Source of the DNA: CALINF01 sp039990395
GTDB taxonomy: Bacteria > Pseudomonadota > Gammaproteobacteria > Pseudomonadales > Halieaceae
Reading direction: 5' to 3'
Length of the DNA stretch: 64,000 bases
NCBI GenBank assembly: GCA_039990395.1
Contig: JBDXFZ010000146.1
Location: forward strand, 1,798,001 to 1,862,000
A model generated the notes under the pieces. The model saw only the letters and a list, made by a program, of their open reading frames with translations, did no database searches and was not told the origin of the DNA. Position 1 is the stretch's first letter, and every line of letters begins with the position of its first letter. Below are positions 51,935 through 59,846 of the stretch, piece by piece. The position numbers were made by a program, and so were the translations under genes.

Positions 51935-53827
51935 TCAGGTGCCTTTGGCTTCTTTGAGAATCAAATCACGCCGTGCCAAAATTGATTCGATTTGCCTGGG
52001 ATGCATGTAGCCAGACAGCGCTTTTGTAAGATCGGCCTGATTCAAGCCTTGAAGACGGCTGCGCAGCAGGTCGGAGACCAGCAGTGTCACCTTGCGATAC
52101 TGCTTGGGACGTTTTTCCGTAGAGCGGAACGCCAGGCTGTGATCAATGAACTTCAACATAAAATCGTCTTTGGTCCACAAAATATTCGTCAGATTTCGGT
52201 CTTCGTTATAGATCAGGATGTCGAACACAAAGCGCAGCCGATATTGCTCTTTCTGTTTGCAGTAACCGCCAAATGGCACATTATCTTCCAGACGATCGCG
52301 CTCGTTGATGGCGTTTTCTACCCAATCTGACAGCGCCCCCTCTTCACCTTCGACTTCAGAAAGCACCGAGGTGGGTACCATCTGCAACCCCAGCATGCGA
52401 TCTAGTTTGTAAGCAGCAACATCGTACTGATAACGATCAGCGTCATTATTCCGACGAGGTGAATAGGATGATTTTGACTCCAGACCAGGATGCGTGTCTT
52501 CGTACTTGAACACCGCATCGTTGACGACGCCATCGCGGGATTGACTTACGCGCTTGGGCTTGGTGATACCCGTACCAATGTCTTTGACCGAGACTACTTC
52601 GGCTGTGCGCATGAAATCTTCGAGCTCGACGTCCGACATCGCCGACAATTTCTGCGACAAGCTGAACTGTTCCTCTACAGGCTGCAGGCGCTCTGTGCTA
52701 CCGAGATACTGCACATATTGCGCACCGCCTTCTGAGATCAACGCAGAAGCCCTGCCCTTGTAGACGCTTTTGAGCATGCCTGTATCCAGGCGAATGGCCA
52801 GCCCCTCCATACGGGCCTGCACGTCGCCCCGAGTTGGGGTATGACCCATGACTAAGTGCTTGGCTTTAACCTTCTTGAGAAATCGCTCCGTGTTGAACGA
52901 TTCGGCATAGGGGTGACACATCGCCGTCCCCCGATACCAATTCGGGCTGTCTTCACTAAAGACAAACGCTTCCTGTGCATCAAACACTTCCTTTAACTGC
53001 TTGAACCATGGCGCACGCTGCCCTGGGTTAAGCTTGGCAAACTCCTCCGCTCGCGCATTCAAAAACTGCAAGCGATCGTGATAACTTACGTGCCATGGCA
53101 TTACACCGGCTTCTCGCAGCGTGTCCATACTCGCCAGAAAACCCTGCAACTCACCTTCAAGTGTCTCATTGAGAGAGTTGAGGCTCTCTTCGCTGGAGAT
53201 ACTGGCGATACCGCCATGCATATAAACCTTGTCGTTAACCTTGAGCACGAAGGGCTTATCTTTGAGCCAACTGCCGAGGTCTCCCGTGGTTGAATACGCC
53301 TCGCGCAGGGCAAAGAACCCCGCGGGATAACTACTATCAAATGCGCTCCTCAACGTCGCATCGTCTCCGCCACTGTTAAAGCGCTTGTACTGCGCAAACG
53401 CCGCGTCACGATCAGCGGAAGTTTCATCGGGCGCAAAGTCGGCAAACTCTTCTGCAGAGACATAACGCAGGTCGCCAGTCATCACCATGACCTCGTGATT
53501 CCCCAATACCAGATGCACTGCGCCGCCCTTAGACCCCGCCTGACCATCCAGTTTTTTGAGTAGCTCCACAACATCGCGCGAACCGGGGCCACGGTCTATA
53601 AGGTCACCCAGGGAAACAAGGTGAGTATTGCCTCCCGCCCAGTTCAATTGGTCATCCACCACGCCTACCTGCTGCAATAATGCTACCCAGTCATCGTAAG
53701 CACCGTGAACATCGGCAAAAGCCACCACGCGTCCGGGTGCTTTAATATCGTATTGGCTGGCGGCGCTGGCAGTACCGGCAAGAGTGAGCAAGCAAGCAGA
53801 GAGAAAGACAATAATCAGGCGGCGCAT
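51935..53827 (-). CDS. Exported PPP-type phosphatase fused to a PI3/4-kinase-like domain
   Basis: A 630-residue protein with a Sec signal peptide (cleavage near TASAAS), so periplasmic. Residues about 30-370 are a calcineurin-like phosphoesterase resembling Shewanella-like (Shelph) PPP phosphatases, with metal motifs ADVHG (39-42), GDLIDRG (74-80), GNHE (109-112), HGG (204-206) and GHTPTRG (329-334). Residues about 425-620 resemble the PI3/4-kinase superfamily: K441 in DAVFKYED as the ATP-binding Lys, YDVAAYKLDRMLG, D543...N548 in YNEDRNLTNIL as the catalytic loop and D562 in FIDHSLAF as the DFG-equivalent. All appear intact. Phosphatase assignment is firm; the kinase assignment is from motif pattern. 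It lies between the NTT-like and symporter genes. Confidence 0.78.
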   Translation of the reverse strand: MRRLIIVFLSACLLTLAGTASAASQYDIKAPGRVVAFADVHGAYDDWVALLQQVGVVDDQLNWAGGNTHLVSLGDLIDRGPGSRDVVELLKKLDGQAGSKGGAVHLVLGNHEVMVMTGDLRYVSAEEFADFAPDETSADRDAAFAQYKRFNSGGDDATLRSAFDSSYPAGFFALREAYSTTGDLGSWLKDKPFVLKVNDKVYMHGGIASISSEESLNSLNETLEGELQGFLASMDTLREAGVMPWHVSYHDRLQFLNARAEEFAKLNPGQRAPWFKQLKEVFDAQEAFVFSEDSPNWYRGTAMCHPYAESFNTERFLKKVKAKHLVMGHTPTRGDVQARMEGLAIRLDTGMLKSVYKGRASALISEGGAQYVQYLGSTERLQPVEEQFSLSQKLSAMSDVELEDFMRTAEVVSVKDIGTGITKPKRVSQSRDGVVNDAVFKYEDTHPGLESKSSYSPRRNNDADRYQYDVAAYKLDRMLGLQMVPTSVLSEVEGEEGALSDWVENAINERDRLEDNVPFGGYCKQKEQYRLRFVFDILIYNEDRNLTNILWTKDDFMLKFIDHSLAFRSTEKRPKQYRKVTLLVSDLLRSRLQGLNQADLTKALSGYMHPRQIESILARRDLILKEAKGT

Positions 53828-53919
53828 AAGACGTATTCCAGAGGCTATGGGTCGAATTTACTAGTTACTGATTCTAGCTGCAATCACAAGGATTGCCACG
53901 CATTTGCTCCGTATTGCGT

Positions 53920-56064
53920 CTATTCCACCCAGTTCAACACATTGCGGACGATAGACCAGCGCGGCTCCTTCGCTTTGGCGACACCTCCAAGCATCCAATA
54001 GTCATACAGCGCATCTATCACGCCTTCCTTTCGCTTGAGATCTACCCAGTTGCTGATGAACTCGAGCATCTCTATATCGCCTTTGGGCACAGCGTAACCC
54101 GCGGGTAATCTGATAGAGCCCTGCTCCAGTTTCGCAACGGCAAAGCGCGGATAACGGTAACTGTAGGCACTGCCCTCTTCAGCAGACAACAACAAAGCAT
54201 CAGCGCCTTGACCGTTGCCATCGAAAAAATCTTCGGCTGACTCGAGCTGCACTATATTTGCATTGGGAAGAAGACGATTTATTTTCGGTGCAAAATAGTG
54301 CGAACTTACCAGCGCAATCGTCAGCTCTTTCTCTGCTCTTAAGGAATCCAGCTGTGAAAATAATTCACGCTCATGGTCCCGCACGATAAATGCGAGGGTC
54401 AGATCGAGATACGGCCGTGAGAATGAAGCCAAGGCGTAGCGATCGGGCAGACTCGCAATACAGGACATCGCTACATCTATCTGGCCAGAGGTCAGCATGC
54501 GCTTTAGACCATCAAACTCGAACGGAACGAACTCCAGATCAACACCAAGGTCTTCGGCCAGTATATGAGCCATCTCTACATCAAACCCGACTAATTCACC
54601 ATCTGGCGTCAGGAAACTACAGGGCAAGTTCTTCGGGCGATAGCCCACCTGCAAGACTCCGGTTCTCAGAATATGGTCAACCCGGGTACCTGCAAGTTGC
54701 GTCACGCTGGCATCGGGAACCGTCTGGGATATCTGCGCGCTAACCCGCTCTTGCATCAGCTCAATTCCAGCAAGCACCTCTTCACGTGGAGGCGTTTCAG
54801 GGACAAATACCGAGAAGTAAGCGCGCAGCGCAACCACGAGGACAAACATGGCGATGAAAGTTGTAAACACGTAACGCAATAACGCAGTGGAACGAATGGA
54901 CAGCTTGCCAGATAGTGCAAGCGTTCCCAGCACACTTAGCACGATGATATGTAACGCGGCCAGCATGGCCCCAAAACGACCTACAACGATGCCAGTCACC
55001 AGAAACAACTGGAACATATCGGTTGGTACCCGCAGAGAATCCAGTAGGTAAGGCACAGCAATATTAATACTGCCAAAGAGGCTGAACAGCCCATTGAATG
55101 CCAGCGATATCCGGTCTGCAAAGTTGAGTTCGGTATCGGTGAACCACGCGGCAAACAAAACAAACAACAACACCAGCAATTTACCCAGTGATGGAAAATT
55201 GAAAGATACCGGCACGATGATATCTATCGCCGAATCAGTCTCTTCACTGCCTAATTGCTGATCTTTCAACAGCTGCTTACAGTTCTCTGCGATCTGCGGC
55301 AGCACCACAAACTGATTTCCAGTAGCAAATGCTGTTATCAGCGTATCCCTGAAGGTAACCAGTACCTGCCGAAAGGGAATACCACTGAGCGCCGAGACCA
55401 GACCGGGAAACACCCAGAAGGTGATGAGTAATGCAATGCTGATATACGTGATCAGGTAAACCTGCACCCGACCAAGCTCTTCGATTGTCATTGTGCCAGC
55501 CGCTGAGGCAGCTATTGCAAATATTCCATAGGGTGTGAGCTTAACGATAGCGCTATTAATGCTGGACAACGCCTCGCTCAGGCCATCAAAAATGACTAGT
55601 ACACCCGATTTGTCCTTCACAGAAATCAGCGCCACACCAACCAAAATACTAAAGAATACGACGGCGGGAACCAAATTATTGGATAGAGAAAAGAACACAT
55701 TAGACGGGAGATAGAGCGCTAACAAATCTACCTGTGGTGGCGACTCAGATACAGCGCTGCCAAAGAAAGAGGCCGTATCGAGATCGGGGAACGCCAGTGC
55801 ACCTGCAAAGATAATCAGCAGTGCCAAACCCCAGATGGCCAGTAGCACAGCAGTACCACGCACCGCCAGCCGCTTGGCCTGGTCGAGTTGCATGCGCCCG
55901 AAGCCTGCAATCAGCGACACAATGATGTATGGGAGCACCGTCACTTGAAGCAGTTTGATGAAAATGTCGCCAAACACTTTCAAACCCGCCACCATTTCTC
56001 CGAAAAATAGCCCCGTGGCTATCCCCAGCACCAAGCCGAGGAAAATTCGAGCAGATAGACTCAT
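53920..56064 (-). CDS. Dicarboxylate/amino-acid symporter fused to a family-3 solute-binding domain
   Basis: A 714-residue membrane protein. Residues about 1-420 resemble the DAACS (GltP/DctA) symporters: IFIKLLQVTVLPYIIVSLIAGFG, NLVPAVVFFSILVGVAL, LTPYGIFAIAA. The HP1 signature, SSSxATLP in canonical members, reads TAFATGNQFVVLPQ, and the NMDGT of TM7 reads NFPSLG, so substrate and ion binding should differ. Residues about 455-700 form a family-3 periplasmic binding domain: ILRTGVLQVGYRPKNLPCSFLTPDGELVGFDVEMAHILAEDLGVDLEFVP, ISNWVDLKRKEGVIDALYDYWMLG. The latter recalls polar amino acid receptors. The domain must be periplasmic to bind solute. It is between the phosphatase-kinase and the patatin gene. 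Confidence 0.85.
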   Translation of the reverse strand: MSLSARIFLGLVLGIATGLFFGEMVAGLKVFGDIFIKLLQVTVLPYIIVSLIAGFGRMQLDQAKRLAVRGTAVLLAIWGLALLIIFAGALAFPDLDTASFFGSAVSESPPQVDLLALYLPSNVFFSLSNNLVPAVVFFSILVGVALISVKDKSGVLVIFDGLSEALSSINSAIVKLTPYGIFAIAASAAGTMTIEELGRVQVYLITYISIALLITFWVFPGLVSALSGIPFRQVLVTFRDTLITAFATGNQFVVLPQIAENCKQLLKDQQLGSEETDSAIDIIVPVSFNFPSLGKLLVLLFVLFAAWFTDTELNFADRISLAFNGLFSLFGSINIAVPYLLDSLRVPTDMFQLFLVTGIVVGRFGAMLAALHIIVLSVLGTLALSGKLSIRSTALLRYVFTTFIAMFVLVVALRAYFSVFVPETPPREEVLAGIELMQERVSAQISQTVPDASVTQLAGTRVDHILRTGVLQVGYRPKNLPCSFLTPDGELVGFDVEMAHILAEDLGVDLEFVPFEFDGLKRMLTSGQIDVAMSCIASLPDRYALASFSRPYLDLTLAFIVRDHERELFSQLDSLRAEKELTIALVSSHYFAPKINRLLPNANIVQLESAEDFFDGNGQGADALLLSAEEGSAYSYRYPRFAVAKLEQGSIRLPAGYAVPKGDIEMLEFISNWVDLKRKEGVIDALYDYWMLGGVAKAKEPRWSIVRNVLNWVE

Positions 56065-56128
56065 ACAATAAGCGTTCTCAAAGCAATTAGGCGGAGACTA
56101 GCATAAAACCTGCGCGCCAATGGTCTCA

Positions 56129-58381
56129 TCAGCGCCCCAACCTGTTGAGGTTGCTCAGGAACGGCCAGCCCAGCGACAGATAGAGGGCATCGAGGTCATC
56201 CTCAGTTCGACCGTATGCCAGATACATAGGTCCTATTGGTGAATCAATACCCAGATAGACGCTACCGCCAGCAGTAAGGTCACCAAGATCAACGTCTGAC
56301 CGGTCCTGCCAGAGTCGGCCTCCTTCAACTGAGAATCCAGCGTACACGGGCAGATTAATTGGAATGACCGAGTTGGCAGTAAGTTTACGCTGGTATTGAC
56401 CCATCACAAACGCCATCTGGCGTCCTGAGAAAAAGTTCTGCGCCACACCTGAAACATTGAACAGACCGCCTAACTGGAAATAGTTCTGGGGCGTATTGGG
56501 TGCATCAATGCTCTGCCCGGTCCGCGCAGTAAATATAATCGTGTTGCGCTTCTGCCCGCCAAAACTGAAAGCACTCTGACCAATCGCCATCCAACGCTCA
56601 AAACTCGCATCACTGCCCAGACCCGTTCGTTGCGCCTCATAGTCTACGTATAAAAAATTACCCTGAGTCGGGAAGAACGCGCGATCGAGCGTATCGTAGC
56701 GCGCGGACGCGAACACCGAACCCTCACGAAAATCATCTTCCGTTAGGTCGCTGGAAACAGCAATATCGACTTCGTATTCGCCTCGGGCCACATTGGCGCC
56801 CAGGCGCAGCTGCGTACTGGAAAACACATTCGCGCCCACCGCCAGCTCGGCCTCCAGCCGCTTGACCCGCCAAGCACCGACTACATCTTCAGCTTCATAC
56901 TCTGGCCCCAGCGTATAGACCTGATTATCGGTGTAACTTGCGTAGGGGACCACGAAGTAACGCGATCGCAGATCAAGTGGTTGATAAAATTGGCCGCTAA
57001 ATACGACGGTATCGCCCAACTGCGCGCGGCTATACACTTCACCGCCCCTTTCGTTAACGCCTTTGCGAAGATAGCTTGCGCCCAAATTGAAATCACTCGA
57101 CCCATCGAGGTCGGTAATAAGCCCCAGCCCAAACTTGAGTTTATCGCCACCCCAGCTTTTGGCGCGGGCATCCACCAGCAAACCTGTTCCCCGCTCGTCC
57201 GTTGTGACCTGGTAATCAATAATCTCCCAGTGGTCTAACGCATATATTGACGCAATGTTGTCGTTGAGAAGCCTACGATCAAGAGGCTCACCCAAAGGCT
57301 GCTCAAGTTGCACGCGTATAATTTCATCCGAAACCCCACTGTCGTTCTTTATCGCTATGAACTGGATTGGCGCAACAATACGCTCGGGTATCACTCTAGA
57401 TGCTATGTGCTCTTCCCACTGCTCGCCCGGTAGCGACAAGCCTGTTATCTGCGAGCGACTCTCAACTGCTGCATCATAGCCTCGCTGATAAATAGCAATG
57501 TCTTGATCAAACGCGAGCATGCCCATGCCTTGCAGATCAGGTGTAATCAGTACATCGGTATCAACCAATGTTTCCAGCTGTGCCACGGAGTTCTTTCGCG
57601 TGAGAAAACCAACCATTTGTTCAGCAACCGAGACAACGCTATTGATCTCATCTCTTTTCAACAACGGCGTGCCAATATCAACAACGATAAGCCGATCCAC
57701 ACCCATTGCTCGGGCGACATCGACGGGAATATTATTGGCTACCCCACCATCCACGAGTAATCGCCCGTCGTGCTCAACAGGCGCAAGCAGACCCGGCAGT
57801 GACATGCTGGCTCGCATCGCAGTCACTACATCACCCTGAGAAAACACATATGCATCACCTGATTCGATATCGGCCGCAACCGCACGAAATGGTATTGGCA
57901 ATTGATCGAAATCGCGCACATGGACAACGTCCAACATTAATTCCTTGATAATTTGACGAACCTGCTGCCCCTGTATCAGCCCAAGAGGTATCGATAGCTT
58001 GCCGTCCTTGAATGCGAAATTGAGATCGGATGGGAAGTCGTAGTCGTCACTCTTGCGTCGCGGGGGTAATTCGTCGCGATCTACCGCATCCTCGAAGGCC
58101 AGATCCCAATCCATGGTGGTAACCACCTGATAGAGATCATCGGCAGTCATACCCGAGGCGTACAAGCCTCCAACCAACGCCCCCATGCTCGTACCCGCCA
58201 CAGCATCTATTGGGACCTGCATCTCTTCAAGCGCGCGAATAACGCCGACATGCGCAATCCCTCGCGCTCCACCGCCAGCCAACACCAGGCCGATAGTTTC
58301 CCGTTGGTCTGCTTTAGGCTCTGCTGCGGTCAATGAGAGCGAAGATAAAGCGATTAGTAGCAATAGCGTGTATCGAAACAT
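56129..58381 (-). CDS. Patatin-like phospholipase, type Vd autotransporter (PlpD-like)
   Basis: A 750-residue outer-membrane lipase. After a signal peptide (MFRYTLLLLIALSSLSLTAA) comes a patatin domain with the oxyanion hole GGGARG, nucleophile S65 in GTSMG and D211 in VDGGVANNIP. A POTRA-like segment (residues about 305-400) and a 16-strand Omp85-type barrel (ending YLSLGWPFLSNLNRLGR) follow, the layout of type Vd secretion proteins such as PlpD and FplA. The barrel transports or tethers the lipase on the cell surface. ATG at 58381 is preceded by AGAGGA; the longer frame upstream has no ribosome site. It is divergent from the helicase gene. Confidence 0.92.
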   Translation of the reverse strand: MFRYTLLLLIALSSLSLTAAEPKADQRETIGLVLAGGGARGIAHVGVIRALEEMQVPIDAVAGTSMGALVGGLYASGMTADDLYQVVTTMDWDLAFEDAVDRDELPPRRKSDDYDFPSDLNFAFKDGKLSIPLGLIQGQQVRQIIKELMLDVVHVRDFDQLPIPFRAVAADIESGDAYVFSQGDVVTAMRASMSLPGLLAPVEHDGRLLVDGGVANNIPVDVARAMGVDRLIVVDIGTPLLKRDEINSVVSVAEQMVGFLTRKNSVAQLETLVDTDVLITPDLQGMGMLAFDQDIAIYQRGYDAAVESRSQITGLSLPGEQWEEHIASRVIPERIVAPIQFIAIKNDSGVSDEIIRVQLEQPLGEPLDRRLLNDNIASIYALDHWEIIDYQVTTDERGTGLLVDARAKSWGGDKLKFGLGLITDLDGSSDFNLGASYLRKGVNERGGEVYSRAQLGDTVVFSGQFYQPLDLRSRYFVVPYASYTDNQVYTLGPEYEAEDVVGAWRVKRLEAELAVGANVFSSTQLRLGANVARGEYEVDIAVSSDLTEDDFREGSVFASARYDTLDRAFFPTQGNFLYVDYEAQRTGLGSDASFERWMAIGQSAFSFGGQKRNTIIFTARTGQSIDAPNTPQNYFQLGGLFNVSGVAQNFFSGRQMAFVMGQYQRKLTANSVIPINLPVYAGFSVEGGRLWQDRSDVDLGDLTAGGSVYLGIDSPIGPMYLAYGRTEDDLDALYLSLGWPFLSNLNRLGR

Positions 58382-58471
58382 GACGGATTCCTCTAATAAC
58401 CGCCACATTATGCTGGAGTTCGGTTACTATTGATTCAGAAAAAATCACCATGTTTGTTCGAGGAAAACCCC

Positions 58472-59830
58472 GTGTTCGACGATATCAATCTGGATCACCA
58501 GCTAAGGCTGGGGTTGGATGCGCTTGGTCTGGAACAACCCACGCCCGTTCAGGAGCAAGTGCTGTCGCCGGCACTGGCTGGCAAAGACCTCAAGATAAGC
58601 GCAGAAACCGGTAGCGGGAAAACGTTGGCTTATCTGCTGCCAATCGCTCAGCGGTTACTCAGTGAACCTACCAGCAAAACCGCTGGTACTTTGGTGTTGG
58701 TTATTGTTCCAACCCGCGAGTTGGCCCGACAGGTCATGAAGCAGTGTCGCGATTTGTTGAAAAAAACGCCCCTTCAAGCGCAGGCGATTACAGGAGGGGC
58801 CGATTTCAAGTATCAGCGTGCGCTATTTCGCAAGAACCCGGAATTCATAATCGGTACGCCTGGCCGACTGCTGGAGCATTGTGAGCGCGGAAGTGTCGAC
58901 TTCGCAGAGCTCAAGGCATTGGTCTTGGATGAAGCAGATCGCATGCTGGATATGGGCTTTCGCGACGACGTATTGGCCATTACGAAACAATGCAGTCACA
59001 GCAAACAGGTATTTCTTCTCTCTGCAACGTTAAAGCATTCAGGATTTGGCGTTGTAGCCAAAGAAATTCTGGATGAACCCGTTTCGGTGGCTGTCGGAAC
59101 GGTACGACAACCACATAGCAGTATTGCGCATCAGCGCATATTGGCAGACAGCATGGAGCACAAAAACAAACTGCTGGTGAGCTTGCTGCAACAGAAATCC
59201 CAGCGTTCTATCGTGTTTGCCAATAAGCGGGCGACGGCGCAGCGTCTCGAAGGGCTGCTAAGACATCAAGGACTGCGTTGCGCAGCGCTGCACGGTGAGC
59301 TTAGTACCGAAGACCGTAAGCTGGTTATCGAGCGATTCAACAATGGCAAAATTGATATTATCTGCGCCAGCGATGTGGCTGCGCGAGGGCTGGACTTAAA
59401 GGACGTGGCGCAAGTTGTGAACTATGATCTGCCCCGCAGCGGAGATGACTACCTCCATCGTACAGGCCGCACCGGTCGCGCGGGCGCACGAGGTGAGGCT
59501 GTTTCACTTATTGATGCCAATGAATGGAACTTGATGGCATCTATTTCGCGTTATCTATCACTGGAATTTGAAAACCGGACATTACCCGGGCTCAAAGCCC
59601 GTTATAGCGGGCCAAAGAAACAGAAGTCCTCTGGCAAAGCCGCTGGTAGCAAACGTAAATCGTCGGAAAAGAACGGACCGAAAAAAGTTCGGGCTCGTGA
59701 TAAGAAGAATAAAGGCAAGCCAAAAAGTAAGAACCGCGACGCCGCTTCTTCTCAACAGCAGAGCGGTAATGATGGTTTCGCTCCGCTGATGAAGAAAAAG
59801 AGCCCCTGGGCCAAGACTGAGGACACCTAG
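58472..59830 (+). CDS. DEAD-box ATP-dependent RNA helicase
   Basis: A 452-residue helicase. The Q motif is GLEQPTPVQEQV, motif I is AETGSGKT, Ia is VPTRELARQ, motif II is VLDEADRMLDMGF, III is LLSATLK, V is ICASDVAARGLDLKDV and VI is HRTGRTGRAG. The last 60 residues are Lys-rich (KKQKSSGKAAGSKRK and similar), as in RNA-binding tails. The start GTG at 58472 has GAGG nine bases upstream, which is better than the TTG at 58430 of the longer frame. RNA helicases of this type act in ribosome assembly or mRNA decay; no specific ortholog (SrmB, RhlE, RhlB) is assigned. It is convergent with the S9 peptidase, 16 bases apart. Confidence 0.93.
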   Translation: MFDDINLDHQLRLGLDALGLEQPTPVQEQVLSPALAGKDLKISAETGSGKTLAYLLPIAQRLLSEPTSKTAGTLVLVIVPTRELARQVMKQCRDLLKKTPLQAQAITGGADFKYQRALFRKNPEFIIGTPGRLLEHCERGSVDFAELKALVLDEADRMLDMGFRDDVLAITKQCSHSKQVFLLSATLKHSGFGVVAKEILDEPVSVAVGTVRQPHSSIAHQRILADSMEHKNKLLVSLLQQKSQRSIVFANKRATAQRLEGLLRHQGLRCAALHGELSTEDRKLVIERFNNGKIDIICASDVAARGLDLKDVAQVVNYDLPRSGDDYLHRTGRTGRAGARGEAVSLIDANEWNLMASISRYLSLEFENRTLPGLKARYSGPKKQKSSGKAAGSKRKSSEKNGPKKVRARDKKNKGKPKSKNRDAASSQQQSGNDGFAPLMKKKSPWAKTEDT

Positions 59831-59846
59831 CCCTCCCCCACCGGAA

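Noticed and set aside
53880..53896. 6-bp inverted repeat GCAATC/GATTGC between the phosphatase-kinase and symporter genes
   Set aside because: Short stem and no T run on either strand; no good case for a terminator.
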